Assembly: GCF_037975245.1 (NCBI RefSeq)
Contig: NC_092579.1
Coordinates: 5,333,001-5,397,000, forward strand
DNA from: Apostichopus japonicus
Taxonomy: Eukaryota > Echinodermata > Holothuroidea > Aspidochirotida > Stichopodidae
Direction of reading: 5' to 3'
Length of the DNA stretch: 64,000 nucleotides
Each line of letters opens with the position of its first letter. Position 1 is the stretch's first letter. Shown one piece after another: positions 1 through 14,496 of the stretch. Under the pieces are notes generated by a model that did not search any database, had not been told where the DNA came from, and worked only from the letters and a program-made list of their open reading frames with translations. The translations under genes were made by a program, and so were the position numbers.

Positions 1-2565
1 TGATGATACCTTGATTTGATCACAGTATTTAAGTCTTGATAAAGTAGTATGACACATGCTTGCTTCTATTTTGGTCCAAATTAGTCAATAAAGCAAAAAA
101 AGAAGCGGAAAATGTCATCTTAGCCTTGTGGTGCTATTTTCACATGGTCAACAGAGTAAAGACTACAAAATTCGCAAAGCCATTGAAATCATTTTCATTA
201 CTTATGAGGAGAGAAAGTTGTAGCTAAGCTCAGGCTTTACTTTAATGGGGATTGCATTGAGTCAGTTGACAGTCTTCTTGTCAGTTCTCTTCAATTGGTT
301 CATTTTACTGATGGCCTGTGATTTCCATTATGTAGAATGCACAGTGTAATGTAGTCTTTTTAAGTAACAATAGGAAACATATTTTGAATTAATTCCTGAC
401 AATGCTAATTAGGTACAATTTAGCTGTACCACAGTCATAATGTACATAGGTCATATGGGAATAAGCAGGAAAATGAGGTAAAACATTAACTGTTTTAAAA
501 TGATGTTAACTTATATGGTTGAAAACTAAGAAAGTAACGTATTACTGCAGTGCTTTCCTGTCAAGTTTGTGATAGTAATGATTATATAGATATTACTGTG
601 TGTAAGTGGTCACACACAATATCCTGCTTAATTGTCTAAATACCCAATACACTAATTAACAATGGTGAAGATCCCCACTCATTAGCTGTCATCAAGCACA
701 GAGTGTATTGTATGCTATTGCTATGCACATGGATTAAACATGATCATTGCTACCCAGGCATGAGAAAGCATTACCACATGTCAACCAGTGTAAGAACAAT
801 AGTATTCCTGTAAAAGGCCTTTTTATACATGTCATCAGGCTAAACCCATATATACTAGTAATTATGTCTAATGTGAAAACTTGGTTTAGCATTATATATA
901 GTTGATAACTGCACATAGTCTAAATAATTCAATGTTTCACATGAATTCTTTGTCATGAAGAGCTGTGTATAGCTCATAGTACAGTAGCTGCACTATACGC
1001 TTGAGTGTGTACACCAATCTTGAAAAGCCTCACAGTGCATATGGACTTTGAATATTCAATCATTTGAGCTACAGCACATGTAGTTTAGCTGTGCAGCTTA
1101 CAAGCATTTAGCCATACTTTCCAGCATATAATGCTTTCAGTTAGTTGTGTACTAATTCAGTACAACATTTTAGGATTAAATAAATGAATCTTCTGTAATT
1201 AAAATACTTTGTAAACAACAACACTGCATCAATAATTGACATAGTAATTAACATGTAAACTAACACTGTTAAGAATTAAGGAAAATGTTAGAGGTAAGAA
1301 GTTGGGTAGGGTGAGGGTTATTTGTGTTTTAATGATATTGACCACCAACATTGCCCAGAATAGAAGACACTTTAAGTAGTTTTACGTCCATGATGACATT
1401 CCCACACAACATGGGTCATAATTTAGTGTTTATTGTTTAATTTGGAGAATAAAATGTTAAACCCATTTAACTATAATTTTAAGTTAATGGCATCATGAAT
1501 CAATCTACAATAATCTGCATGATAGAGCTTCATGAATAGAAGTACGTATAGTCTTAAAAAGCAATCAAACAAATTGTCCGCTTTTAATACTTTTAATTGG
1601 AAGCTGGTCACTTCGCCCAACAACCATTTCGCCCAACTGCCATTTTGCCCAACCTTACCATTTCGCCCAACCTTGTTGGTCATTTCGCCCAACCTTGCTG
1701 GTCATTTCGACCAACATTGATTAAACATTATACTTCAATATTGGTCAATTAAATAAGGAAACGTTCGGGAATTGTTAACGTTACGGGATGCGAACCGAAT
1801 ATTAAGGACACTTGAAGTCCTTTAGTTTGTATAACATTAGTAAGGAATTGTTCTGGAATTGTTAACGTTACGGGATGGAACACCGATTCCCCTTTGTTTG
1901 TATAATAAAATAACTTCCATTGTTTGCGTAACCGCCTAAAGTAGTGTAATAATAATATAACCCAAAATAAATCAAATTGAACTAGTGAAATAGAAAAATT
2001 GATATTATTCCACACCAATTCCCATTTGTTTGTATCATAAAATAACTTCCATTGTATGCGTAACCGCCTAAAGTAGTGTAATCCTCCCATTATACCCGAA
2101 ATAACTCAGACTCCGATCGATATCGAACGGACATCACTTTATATACCTACCGCGAAGTAATATAACCCAAAATTTATCAAATTGAACTAGTGAAATAGAA
2201 AAAGTGATATTATTCAGACTGAATATGAGTAAAAAATGATCGGGCGAAATGACCAACAAGGTTGGGCGAATTGACCATGTTGGTTGGGCGAAATGACCAT
2301 GCTGGTTGGGCGAAATGACCAGTGCTAGTTGGGCGAAATGGTTGTTGGGCGAAGTGACCAGAAAGCCTTTTCATTTATCTGAAATAAATATGTAATACTG
2401 TAGTTAAAGGAACTCAGGTAAATCACAAACACATTATTCACACCTTCATATTAAAATAAATACCTCCCTTTGAATGTGTTGCTGTTTCAATGCCTCAATC
2501 TATTTTATAGTCTGCTACCACCAGTATATTTATTTGATTTTCTTTTTGTTGTCTTTTTGTTATAG
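1..2565. other. Upstream intron or flank
   Basis: Holds the first copy of the duplicated segment (1-430) and the 1604-2361 element. The rest shows no exon or RNA gene that I can support. Confidence 0.5.
1604..2361. mobile_element. Fold-back/MITE element with arms of repeated GGTCATTTCGCCCAACC
   Basis: The left arm (1604-1714) and right arm (2238-2361) are inverted copies. Each contains several ~20-bp units of the type GGTCATTTCGCCCAACC, and both outer ends read CTGGTCACTTCGCCCAACAA. The core has internal duplications: GGAATTGTTAACGTTACGGG at about 1768 and 1855, CATTGT(T/A)TGCGTAACCGCC at about 1918 and 2052, and CAAATTGAACTAGTGAAATA at about 1972 and 2179. No coding region is present. Confidence 0.75.
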
Positions 2566-2836
2566 AGTGACATATTTTCTTTTGATAACCTCCTGAGGCA
2601 CTCAGAGTCATTGATTGAAAAAGATGATTGTCAGAAGCTACTTGACTACCTTAAAGTTGCATCTAAGGAATCAAAGGACATTATTGAGAGTGACACACCC
2701 TTTTCATCTCTTGTCCACCATCTCAGAGAGGCAGGGAAGGTTTCTTTTGATGACATCAACCATTTAATGACAGCATGCTCTGAAAAAGGACAGAGTAAAT
2801 TGTTGGCAGTATTGACTGTCTTCCAACAAGCTCAAG
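2566..2836 (+). CDS. Exon: first DED (DED1)
   Basis: The acceptor is a T-rich tract ending TATAG at 2565 and the donor is CAAG/GTATGT. Phase runs from 0 to 1 over 90 codons. The peptide shows six amphipathic segments typical of the death-effector fold: FDNLLRHSESL, CQKLLDYLKVA, SKDII, FSSLVHHLREAGKV, DDINHLMTACSEKG and SKLLAVLTVFQQ. The usual RxDL patch of helix 6 is degraded to QSKLL. The DED call rests on pattern only. A related death-fold class (CARD or DD) is possible. Reading continues past the donor for about 30 codons into the intron, which is not taken as coding. Confidence 0.7.
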
Positions 2837-5800
2837 GTATGTTTATATCAGAGTGCTTAACAAGTGAAATATGTTATGAATCGCAAAACATGCAAATGTG
2901 TTGCCCTCAAATATATAAATGCGATTTGAGGTAATATACCATTGTATTAACTTAAGTTAATTAACCCATGGTTGATAGAAGAAGGATGCTCCATTAATAT
3001 CAACGTTTGATACAAATAATCTGATAAATAATTTGGCAAGAAAACTTGTTCATTCAATGTCAAGGTCTTACATTGAAGTCAAATATTACATAAGTAGCTG
3101 TAACTTATGGGATATACTCAAAATCTTCCATTTGAGGTATTGAGGTACAAGATTGGTAAAATTTGGAATTACCTTTCCTTTTTAAATTTTGTAATTTAAT
3201 ATCCTTGATATATTAACTTCATTGAAGGGGCTTGACTTTGTTCAATTGCTCAGAAACAGGGCCGAAATCAATTCCTTGTGAATGATTTGCATGGTCACTT
3301 CAAATAACTTGCTAACGTTGGACGAAAATGGGAACTCAGTAAGTTATGGCAAGTTTGTCACAATATTTTCCTGGAAGTTTTTACTGCATAAATTATTAAG
3401 ATATATTAAACTGTGTCTATTTACATAAATAAATCTCTTGTGTGGAAGACAATCTTTAACCATGTTTGCATCTTATATGTTTGTTTCAGATTCAAAGTTT
3501 ACCAAGAAAGTACTAAAGGATCAACTACAGGCATTAGAAGACAAAAGGCAGGAACTCTCTCACAAACTAAGTGAATCAGAAGATGAAAAACAACAGCTCA
3601 CTGGAAGACTAAAGGCATCAGAGGAGGAAAGACAACAATTCACTGATAAACTAGCAATATCAGAAGGTGAAAAGCATCAAATTACTGAAAGACTTAAAAG
3701 TGCAGAGGAGAAAAGACAACAACTCAGTGATAAACTAACAGAATTAGAAGATGAGAGACAACAATTTATAGGAAGACTAAAGACAACAGAGGAGGAAAGA
3801 CAGCAATTCAAAGATACATTGAAGACAACAGAGGAGGAAAGACAACAACTCAGTGATCAACTAACAGCATTAGAAGATGAGAGACAACACTTTTTAGGTA
3901 GACTAAAGACAACAGAGGAAGAAAGACAACACTTCAGAGATGGGTTGGATACAACTGATAACAAGCTGAAGACATTGAAAAATGTAATTAATTAATCTAA
4001 TTGATATAATTTATCGTCGGTCATTCAATGTGATAGGCCTGCATTCCTTTTCCTAGAACAGTAGTTCCACCATTCCTGGAAGTTCCTTTTGAAGGTTTAA
4101 GTCACAATTGTTAGCACTAAATTAAACTTGTGATTTTGCTCTTAGCAAGGTAGTAATTTGCAATAGTCACACCCTCAAGTAAAAGTCAAAGGTTATCAAT
4201 TCAGCCGGCTTAAAAATAAGTGTGAAGAAATTCGTCAACTTGAATAATTTTCCCTTCAGACACATGCTACTTCATTGTTGGTATAAACTTTAATTTGTGG
4301 CAAGTTAACAGAGGGAGGTGTATCCTTCTTGTCTCATTCACTGTGTTGTTTTCATGACAGGAGTACGAAGAGGCTAAATCAAGTCTGAGAGCTACAAAAG
4401 ATGAACTTGTGAAGTCTCAACTGGAATATGCCAAAGAATCCATGGCTTTACAAGAGGTCCTGAAGCAGACTAGGGGAGCCTTGAATCAGCAACAATTGGT
4501 AAGTATGATTAAGTATATAGTAAGTGAATTATGAAATATAGAACAGTGTGTATCTGTAGCCAGTACACCATTAGTAGCAAAAGAAGTGTGTCTATGTAAA
4601 GTTAGCAAAATATTGTGACGAGACCATTACTGTGTTGAATTTATGATGAAACGTTCCACTCTTAAAGGCATTGAAGACTGGCCCCAAACCGCGTGCGGCC
4701 ATCTGAAAAAGTTAACTTTTCTGTTGCTTGCAAGTGACGTTTTGTTCGTGTCGCTACAAAATGCAGACAGTAGTGAAACCTGATACCTTGTTATCTTTAG
4801 CTGGACCTGATATTTCCATCGCTGTATCGTTTATACACTGTGCTGTGGGTATAGACCGCAGCTGTATGTACTGACTGTACACTAGTGTCTAATTACCGAC
4901 GGTAGCAAGCTGGTGAGTATTTTCTGGGATCGATGGTGGTGTTTAACACTTCTATTACACCTCATTCGAAACATAGGTCAGATTACCGGCATTAGACGTT
5001 TCTTTTTGCGCGAGTCTTCACACCCTTTAAAGGTGTTACAAGTTAACAACATAATCTTGAGCTTTACAGAAATAGTTCAATGCGTTAAAAACAAATGTTC
5101 AAAGTCATGCTACATTTGATTACAAGTAGTGTGAAGTGAGTAATGAGTTCATTTAGTCATTCACCTATGCTAAAATCAGTTGCTTTTATCAGCTAAAGAC
5201 TTAATTGGCCAGTGTAACTTGACCGGTGACAGACATGAAACTGAGGTTCTTTCTTTAATTTGTCAGTACACCAAGTAAGATATCTTTCCTACTTTGTTTA
5301 TTTTGCAGGCTTACTCAGCTTCTGTTACGGAGGAAGAGTCCCTAGTTGGAGAACGTGAAACTCTAGACATATCACAGGAATCAACTTTGGCAGGTAGGAT
5401 CACAATGAAAAGATCTTTGCTGCTGCTTGTTGTAAATTTCCAGACAGTTTAATGTTTCCTTATGTAAAGTCTGTTTATCCTTAAATAGTCCTACCTGCAG
5501 CTTGTCTGTGGCGGAGGCAAAAGGTCATTTGGGGTCAGAGGGCATAATATGAATATATCCAAAGTGCTATACATCTCCAGAACCATAAAATGAGAGCAGC
5601 TAATGTATGCACGGTATGATAGCCTTGTGTATTGTATAGTTTGTACACATTTTCATGTAGGTCGGAAAACATTTAAGGTCACCAGGTGTGAAAACATGAA
5701 CGCTATGTTTATATGATATTTCGAGATAGAAAACTACAGTGGCTGATATATATGGCTATGGCTTCTCTATAATGAGCACAAATCCTATTGTTTTGGGTGG

Positions 5801-8800
5801 AGGGTACAGGTCATTTGGGTTCAGCAGAGGTTACATTCTGGAAATTATAAACATGACATCATAAGGTAGGCAGTTTGATCAGATGTCACTGTGACATATG
5901 ACTTTCCCTGTAATGAGATCAAAAGCCCAGTAATTATTTGTGAAGGTCAAAGGTCATTTGAGCTCAGCAACTGGGAAAGTGTAGAAATCTTAAAAGCACT
6001 ATAGCTGGATACTTTTTTTGCCAAGAGAGACTTCTACCTCAAGTCAATGGTTGTTTGAGGCTAGTAGAAATAAATTTCTGAAAACCTTTCTTTACTGACC
6101 ATGAGTCATGGTCAGTTATGCGTCCTAGACGTCTAATTATGATCACGTGACGTAAATGTTTCGTCAGCATTATCTACTGCTACAAGGCATGTTTGGTTAC
6201 ATTGTTTAACGCAATAATTGATACATAAGTGGAATCGGGAACGACAGTTTCTGAGTATGGTTCATGCAGTTTTTCGTAAGAAATTATCATTTTAATGTTC
6301 TATTTGTAAATCTCATGAATATGCGTAGACAGAGAAATAGAAGTTCATTTTTATGTGGGTAGGATTGGTACCTATTGCATGTGATATAATATATTGTGTT
6401 TAGAACATATTTATGTAACATTTTACATGTCAATAAATTTAAATTAACTTATGTTTAATGTTTACATTATGCTTACTTCATTACAAAACTTTATTTTCTG
6501 TATATTATCTGGCATTCGAGCTTGTCGTACGCCATGATTGTTTCGAGTATCATGAATCATTGATATATTTGCATACAGACTACTACTAAATTCTGGATAC
6601 AGTTTTACTTGATATACATTTTAATATAATGGTCCGTTTGTTGTTGTTTAATATTCACTTAACTTATTTCTTATACAATTTTCATTTACTGATCAAAATT
6701 GGGGGAAAATTATAAACAAATACATAAGCAATTTTGTTGAATTTGTATTGTTTCTGGCATTGTTAACTATAAGACCCGTACTGGCATTGTTGACGTGACA
6801 AACGCATCCTTGTAGCATATCGAGCTGCAAACTTCATGCTTGCGTATAACTTGTTACTTGGAAGCATATCGGTTAAGTTGTCTTGTTACGTGGATATTCA
6901 GAGAAGAAGGTTGACGTAAGTACCAGATTATTTTCATTTTAGCCCAGGCTGTATTCTTGGTGAAGTTTTAGGCCATTTACTGTAAGTGACAGTAGCCGAC
7001 TGATCACACGTTTTTAATATTATACCAGGTCCATAATGTGTGTAATAGGGGTTAGAGTACAGCGCAGCAACATTGAACGGTAGCAATTATTCACACAGTG
7101 CATGTAGCGTGGACTGCACATTCTACACTAGTGGCTTGTGGGCGGAGCTTACCGTCTGCAAACTTCGACCAATGTTTTGCAAATTCCGATACATGCAGTG
7201 TGTACTATCGTCTGCTATGAAGCTGTGCATGTGGGATGAACAAGCGAATGCCATTGATATAACAAATAACGCACAGTGAAAGTGCAGAACACGGTATTTC
7301 GCTGTGGCACCGTTGAATGTTGCATTGCGTTCACATTTGGATAATCTGGTTAGAATTCATCGTTCTATTTAGTTTGTATCGATATTGTTGATTCGTTGGA
7401 ATATATTTCACTCCTCAGCATGTCGTTTTGATTCTTAGCATATCAAGGTTTTAATATTGACAAAACTGTACACAGTGAGGAAGTAACTTCCTCTCCTAGT
7501 AATAGTAAGTACAGTAGGCATACTTGTAATAGTAGCCTCGTACTATATTACTGTATTATTTTAGTCTGTACTGTTAATGAGGAGATTGTGTCCATTTGTT
7601 CTTACCCTAATAGGTGGTACGTTACCGGTGATCAGAATCATATCGATTTAAGTAGCTGCTTGGGATATTTTTACCAAAGATGACCCCATCATTGCTCAAA
7701 CATTTAATTAAGGGGGATTGAAATGCTAATTTTGGTTGATCACTCGAACACTAATACCCCATTACCAATGACTGTCAGATTTCAGATAACCTCATATCAA
7801 AAGAAGTCAAAATAATTAATTTCTGACATTTTTCTTTTCCATATTGTACATAAAGGAATAAAAGGATGAGAATCCAAAACGGGTGATCGCCAAATCACAA
7901 CCTCATATATGAGAAACATTCCTATACCGAAGACATTGAAGTTGCCCTATGGAGGAATGCTGCTGACTCTACAGCGAAGCTTGGAAATTGGGTAGAAATA
8001 AGCCACGTTGATGTTAATGAAAGTTATGCTTTCTACCAAGAACCATCTGTGGCGACCACCAAAAACACTCAAGTAACAGTGAGTCAAAATACTGTAACCT
8101 TCAAATTACAATACATACATGTAGAACACTTATTCTAGTAAGTTTGTGACATCAGTGTTCATACTTGTTAGGTCACACAAGTTAAGTCAGGGCTCCATTT
8201 GTTGATCATCCGTTCGCCTCAAATATTACAGATAGGGTATGGACACAAAACAGAAACTGTGTTATGTTTTTCTGACAACTCTTTTTTTTTTGAAAATTAA
8301 ACAGAAGGAATTATTGAACAAAGTGGAAACATATAGAATGTCCTCTTCAACAACAAATGTCTCAAATTGAGGCTTGATAATATGCTAGTGTGAGCTGTTA
8401 TGGTGCATGCCAACTACCACTCTCTCTGCATGTGTCTCTCTGTTTGTATGTCTACCTGTCTGTCCATACACACTGTCTATTTATAATAATAATAATAATA
8501 ATCAGCAGTTATTTTTACGACGCTTAAGCGACCACAAATGTGGGAAAAGCCCGCAAGGGGTTATGGATTACAACTTCCACGTCAGGTGGCTTCCAATTCA
8601 ACATTTTAACTCAAATTTGGAATCTTTTCAATTCAAAATAGAAAGTCATTTCAGATGGGAAAACCGTAGATTGCTCTTGGATGAAAAACCAACCTTACTA
8701 TGACCCGGCCGGGAATCGAACCCCGAACCTCCCGATTGCTAAGCCTATTGCTTCAAATGCCACCGCCTTTATCCACTTTGCCACAGCACCGGTTAGATGT

Positions 8801-11800
8801 CTGTGTTCAAGAACTTTAGCTCAAAAGATCATTTAGGTGTCATAAAAGGCCATTGTTTGAATATAGTCCCAATAATCTCACCATATTAAAGGATTTAACT
8901 CTAGCATAAGGCACTGCATAAATAATGATGTAAACACTAAAGATCAAAACAAAATCAAGGCTCCTTATAGCAATTCATTCCTGTGCACCTCTCTGCCTCA
9001 AAATTGCACAAACATGAAATGATAGTGAACTACATATCCATGCTTTCCTAACATCATTTATTCATAAACTATTCTTTTCTCTTTACAGGTAAAACCAACA
9101 CCTGCATTAGACACCACCTAAACATCACTGGGTGCACTGTGGAAGACAAAACTTTCCTACTACTCTGCTCAACTGATCATTACACATCGGAATATAAATC
9201 CACAGAAGAGACATTGAAGAAACTACTAATGCTGCTGTATTCATCCCTGATCAAGGAAAATATCGCAGGGTTGGATCAAGAAATGCACATATCAGCTACA
9301 TCCACAATTCAAGACAAACAGATAATGTCCTTTAAACAAAACCTTGACAAAGTTCTCGATACAGATTCTGACTGATGACTGTTTTATTCTCAAAACTATA
9401 ACCCCAACCACAGCAAAAACACTTTACCATCATACAAACATACATTAGTCCTTACCTTCAAATCTAAAACTCTTGCCAACATAAACAGCACTACAAACAT
9501 AGAACATTACTAACATCCTCTCTCCATCTCTTAACATACTTAAAAGACCACTTACTGTGCACAGTACTAGCACCATTCTTCCTTTACATCTACTCATTCT
9601 TTTGCAATCACACCATTCCTGCCTTTATCGCTTCACATTTCTGGCCACCCTGTACAGTCTTAACACCATTCTTACCTTAGCATCTCACTTTTGGTAACTT
9701 TGTACAGTAGAGACACCATTCCAACTTCACATCTACACTTCTGGCCATCAATAACAAACTACTACGATAACGTGTACAGTACTAACACCATTCTTGCCTT
9801 ACAGCTAAACTTCTGCCCATCAATAAACCAACTTCTGTGTACAATACTAACCGCACTCCTATTTTAAGATCTTTCTTCACCTATTGCTATCAATAACAAT
9901 TAATAATCATTGTACAGTTCTAATACCACTACCACATTGATCACTAGGCCTCTTACATCAGTAAGCTATAGTACCTTTGTATAGTACTATAGTACAAGCA
10001 ATCTGTCTTACCTTCACATATACACCTCTTGCTATCAACTAGAACCTCTTAGCTTTGTATAGTTCTAGTGTGCAGTCTTTCTACCATTTGCAGTACAGTA
10101 CAACTCTATCTTTGCTGTTGACACTGCTAACTTCGAACTAAGTTTCTGTTAGTTACCTGTTCACCAGTAACAATAAAAACCAAAACTACTAGCTCGTTAC
10201 AATATATAATAAAATATACGTACTTGCTCATGTTACATACTACCAACTAGAGGAGTAATATATGCAATAAACACTCACATGTCTTCCATGACAACCTTCC
10301 ATGACAACTTATCAGCAAGAGACCTGTTAGAGTAGTTTGGCTCTAAGGAAATTTTCCTCAACCGTTACAATTGTCTAAGGTATGAAAAGCTCTTTCATAT
10401 AAATGTCAACGTGCCAAAAAAAAAATTACTTCAAGATTAAAGTTCCAAGCATCAACACACTACACAATGGCACACATGTTAGGAACAAGTATGTTATCTT
10501 TCACTACCACCCTCATATTCTATTAATCTTATAAATATTCTAGCAGTTTTCAACAAAGTTTGTGACAAAATATTATCTCATATTGTTTGTGTTGCACTTG
10601 CTTCATATTCAGCTCCATTAACAAATAAGTCTGACACTGGGTTTGCCACTCCTCTATTTGAATGCAAGAAAACTAGTTTTCAATTGGTAGAGGTCAAAGA
10701 GCATTTTAGTTCTGTCACAACACTTGCCTCACTGTTAAACCAGAAAACCTGGATATGTCACACATGTTTGTTATCTCACATTATGTTCAAGAACTTTCTG
10801 TTCGCATTTTATGGATTGTGTAAAATAAAGGCTGTACTTATTCATTGAACTTGCGAGGTAATAAGTTTCATAAAAGTTTCAACATAATAGCGTCGTTCAT
10901 TGATAGTGTATATTTGTTCTGTGAAAAAGACTGGTTGTAGTGTTCAATGATACTGTTATATTATCAACTACTGCACCATTGGTGCTCTTGTCATAGTAAT
11001 GATTATACACATTTTATCCACTTCTTCTTAGTTTCAACCATTTGTATTCAGCTTTCCAAAATGTTCCAAAAAACTTTAACGAACTTCAAGAAAGAAATAA
11101 ACATGTTAACCAAGTATCCTTTGAATTTTGTATTATTTGTGTATACATGTTAATAATTATTACAGTATGTGGACAATCCGGTTAAATAGTTTAAAGGATG
11201 GAAGAAAGGAATACAATGGCTACTAAGCAATTACCTGGATCTATAGACCAAGACTTATGGGCAGAGTGGTTATGAATTTTCGTAACCGCATTTCTAGTTT
11301 TAGTTAGGGATGTGGTCAGTAATAAGCTTTTGGTTTCAGCATGACATTTTGTTAAAGGACATGGTGTACAGAAAAGCACATACCCCTCTGATAGTCATGT
11401 GATCACTATTAATACAAACAAACTAACATACTCTCTGTTAGTCATGTGATCACTATCTAATACAAACAAACTAACATACCCCTCTGGTAGTCATGTAATA
11501 ACTATCTAATACAAGCAAACTAACACATCTAGGTATCGGTTCTATATCTCAAACAAACTTATAGCAATTTAACTAAGGTCATTTGGGAATCGATCATAGA
11601 CACATTTAACCAGGAGACTAGACAAGCTTGAGTATGTCAATTAGGAGAGTGTGAAAAATAAACATAATAACCATGGAGGGTCATGTGATATGCTCCACGG
11701 TAGCACTTAACTTCGATCCTACGCCTTGTCTTGATGTATCCCTTCTACAGCATTTTAGCTAAGTGATGCACGTATCAATGTTAACTGCATATTTTCAATT

Positions 11801-14425
11801 GAAAATTTGCTAGTTCCTTTAAAAAGATTGGACTGCATATGAAATACATTCAAAATATCAGGACTGTTAGTATAGTGTATATTGGCATAAGTAGCAGATG
11901 ATAGGATTTGATGATCCTTGGCAACACAAACGTAATTGCCTTAATACATGGCCTCACGAATGCAGATCAAACATTTTCTGACACAGAGAAGAAATAAATG
12001 TCAACATCGTCTTCTTTCAAACTAAACAATTAATATGAATCGTACCGTAAATGTCTGTTATAGCACTTGGTATTTTGTTGGATAAGAAACTCATTTCAAA
12101 CTGACGAACTGTGCTGGAGTAAATAACATAAAGCATATCAAACCTCCAATGTCTTTCTTGTGAGATATGTAGAAAATAAAAACCTTAACTAATTTGCCTT
12201 ATAATGTATCTACTTTCATGTCATCAAGTGAGGTAGATCACACCCTCCTAAAATCTGAAGGGTATAATTATGAGTTTGAATCATATTTCAATATCATGTA
12301 AAGGCCGTTGCTACGTTTTAAAACAGTGACAGTCAAAGTTGCTATGGTAACACTGTTGTGTAGATGAGCAGTTACAGCAACAGTACTGTGACCAGAGGGA
12401 AACCCCTCCCAGTGTATACTTGCCTTAAATACATTACATACGTAGCACAAGAGTATTTGCACGCTGATAACCCTGTTATACTGGAGATGGAGAGCAGTAT
12501 AAATCTAAATAGAGTCAGTGCTTACGTGGTTTGATGACAGAGAATCATGTGACATAAAAGCACAACGATAAAAGAAAGACAGAGGAACATTGTTTATCAT
12601 CTGTAGTGTATTTTGCATGCTCACTCTAACAACAAAGAGCTGACTTTGCAGTTTTGGTTTCGATGACAATCGTAACCTTTGCATTCATGATGGCGTATGT
12701 GCGCGTGTGTGTGTTTGTGACGCCCAGCTTATAAACACGATATCTCAAGAAGGGAAGATCAGACCAATTTAATATTTGATGTGTAGAAGTACCACATTAA
12801 GTGAAAGAAGACTATTGTTTTTGGTAGAGTTCAAAGGTCATTTAGGGTCACCAGGGTTCAAATTGTGAAAACCTTGTAAATAGATATCTCAAGAAGGGAA
12901 GGTTGGATCAACTTCATACTTAGTGTGTAGAAGTACCACATCAATTACAAAAATCTAGTGTTTTTGGTGGAGTTCAAAGGTCATTTAGGGTCACCAGGGG
13001 TAAAATTGTGAAAACCTTGTAAACACGATATCTCTAAAAGGGAAGGTCGAACTAACTTTATACTTGGTATGTAGAAGTAACTCATTGAGTAAAAGAAGCC
13101 TATTGTTTTTGTTTGAAGTCAAAGGTTATTTGGGGTAACCTGGGCCTGTTTCACAAAGCACTAAGTCGCATTTTAGTGGTCTTAAGACGCATCTTAGTGA
13201 ATAGGACTTAGTGCCGGTTTCGCAAAGATCACTAAGTCGCGTACAAGACTTAGTCCACTCTTCACTAAGTAGCATATCGGGACTTAGTCTACGTCTCATA
13301 TGGACGAGACTTAGGGACTGATCGTAGTGTATTTCTAGTCATGTGATCGCATTGGTGCCAATTTTAACCTGCTAAGTCTGCACAAATTACACTAAACACG
13401 AACGATATCAACTACAATGGCCGCTCAGATTGCTCAGGAAATTCACAGCAGGCTGTAAACTGTGTTAAAGTAATTTTAGTTCCATAAAACATGATTACAA
13501 TCAAATTTAACCAAGTTTCATCTCACAAAAAGCTGTGTGTATTTGCCTTTATCAAAAATCACCTGTCAATATGATAAATATTGGGAAATTTAAAGAAACT
13601 AATGTAACACATACTCATACCCGTCAACTCTCCCGGTTTTACCGGGAGACTCCCGGTTTTTACCCTAATCTCCCGGCCTCCCTGTTTATTATTCTATTCT
13701 CCCGGTTTTTTAATGTTTCATGACTTGCGACATATCTGAAAATAGCCAACAATTAGTCCTATGCTTAGTAATGCCCACAGTAACGCTGAACAGGAAAGGC
13801 TATTCAGTGTAGTTCGCAAGAACAAGACAAACAGTCAGTCAAGTCTCAAGCTTGATGGGAATCTATCTAGCATATAAGCCATGAAGTCACAGTACCCAGA
13901 GTCCACTGTTCCCTGTTTCGAATGGAAGCCTACTAAAGAAACCCTGGAGAAAGCGAAGCGAGCTGCTTGTAAACTACAACAAGAAACACTGATTGGATGA
14001 TTCGCTCACTGTATTGCATAAGTAGAGTATACTTATTAAGGAGTATTTTTAATTTTATATCATTATAGTTGAAAATTACCAACCTCCCTATTTCTCACTT
14101 GTTCTCCCTATTTTTCGGCCCTGAAAAGGTTAATCTCCCTATTTTGGGGTCAAACTGGTTGACAGGTCTGCATACTTTAAGAACCTACATGTGTTGTGAT
14201 GTAACCACAATATACAGTTGATCAAGGGAAGAGGGTTTGAACTTATGCAATGAGTGGACTACCTTTGTTAGGATAAAGTACAAGTACACCAAAATGAATA
14301 CAAACACAATAGTTTTCTGGTAACCCTCGGGGTAAATACTATATATTAACCATAAAGTAAAAGTAAAGATCAAAAGTATGAATACGCAAAAATTAAATAA
14401 TCACTAACAGTCCACTAAACCTGCC

Positions 14426-14496
<71 letters not shown>

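Noticed and set aside
7073-7279. Cysteine-rich 68-codon + strand frame
   Set aside because: No acceptor, no donor at the right place and no cysteine pattern of a known family.
8703-8795. tRNA gene on the minus strand
   Set aside because: A and B boxes are present, but the acceptor stem does not close, it is attached to a SINE body and a second copy exists at 28140-28238.
11378-11525. CRISPR-like array of three regular units
   Set aside because: Units are contiguous without unique spacers and the sequence is eukaryotic. It is a 48-bp tandem repeat.
13418-13456. ATGGCCGCTCAGATTGC as the start of a transposase
   Set aside because: Frame stops after 12 codons and no downstream coding continues.
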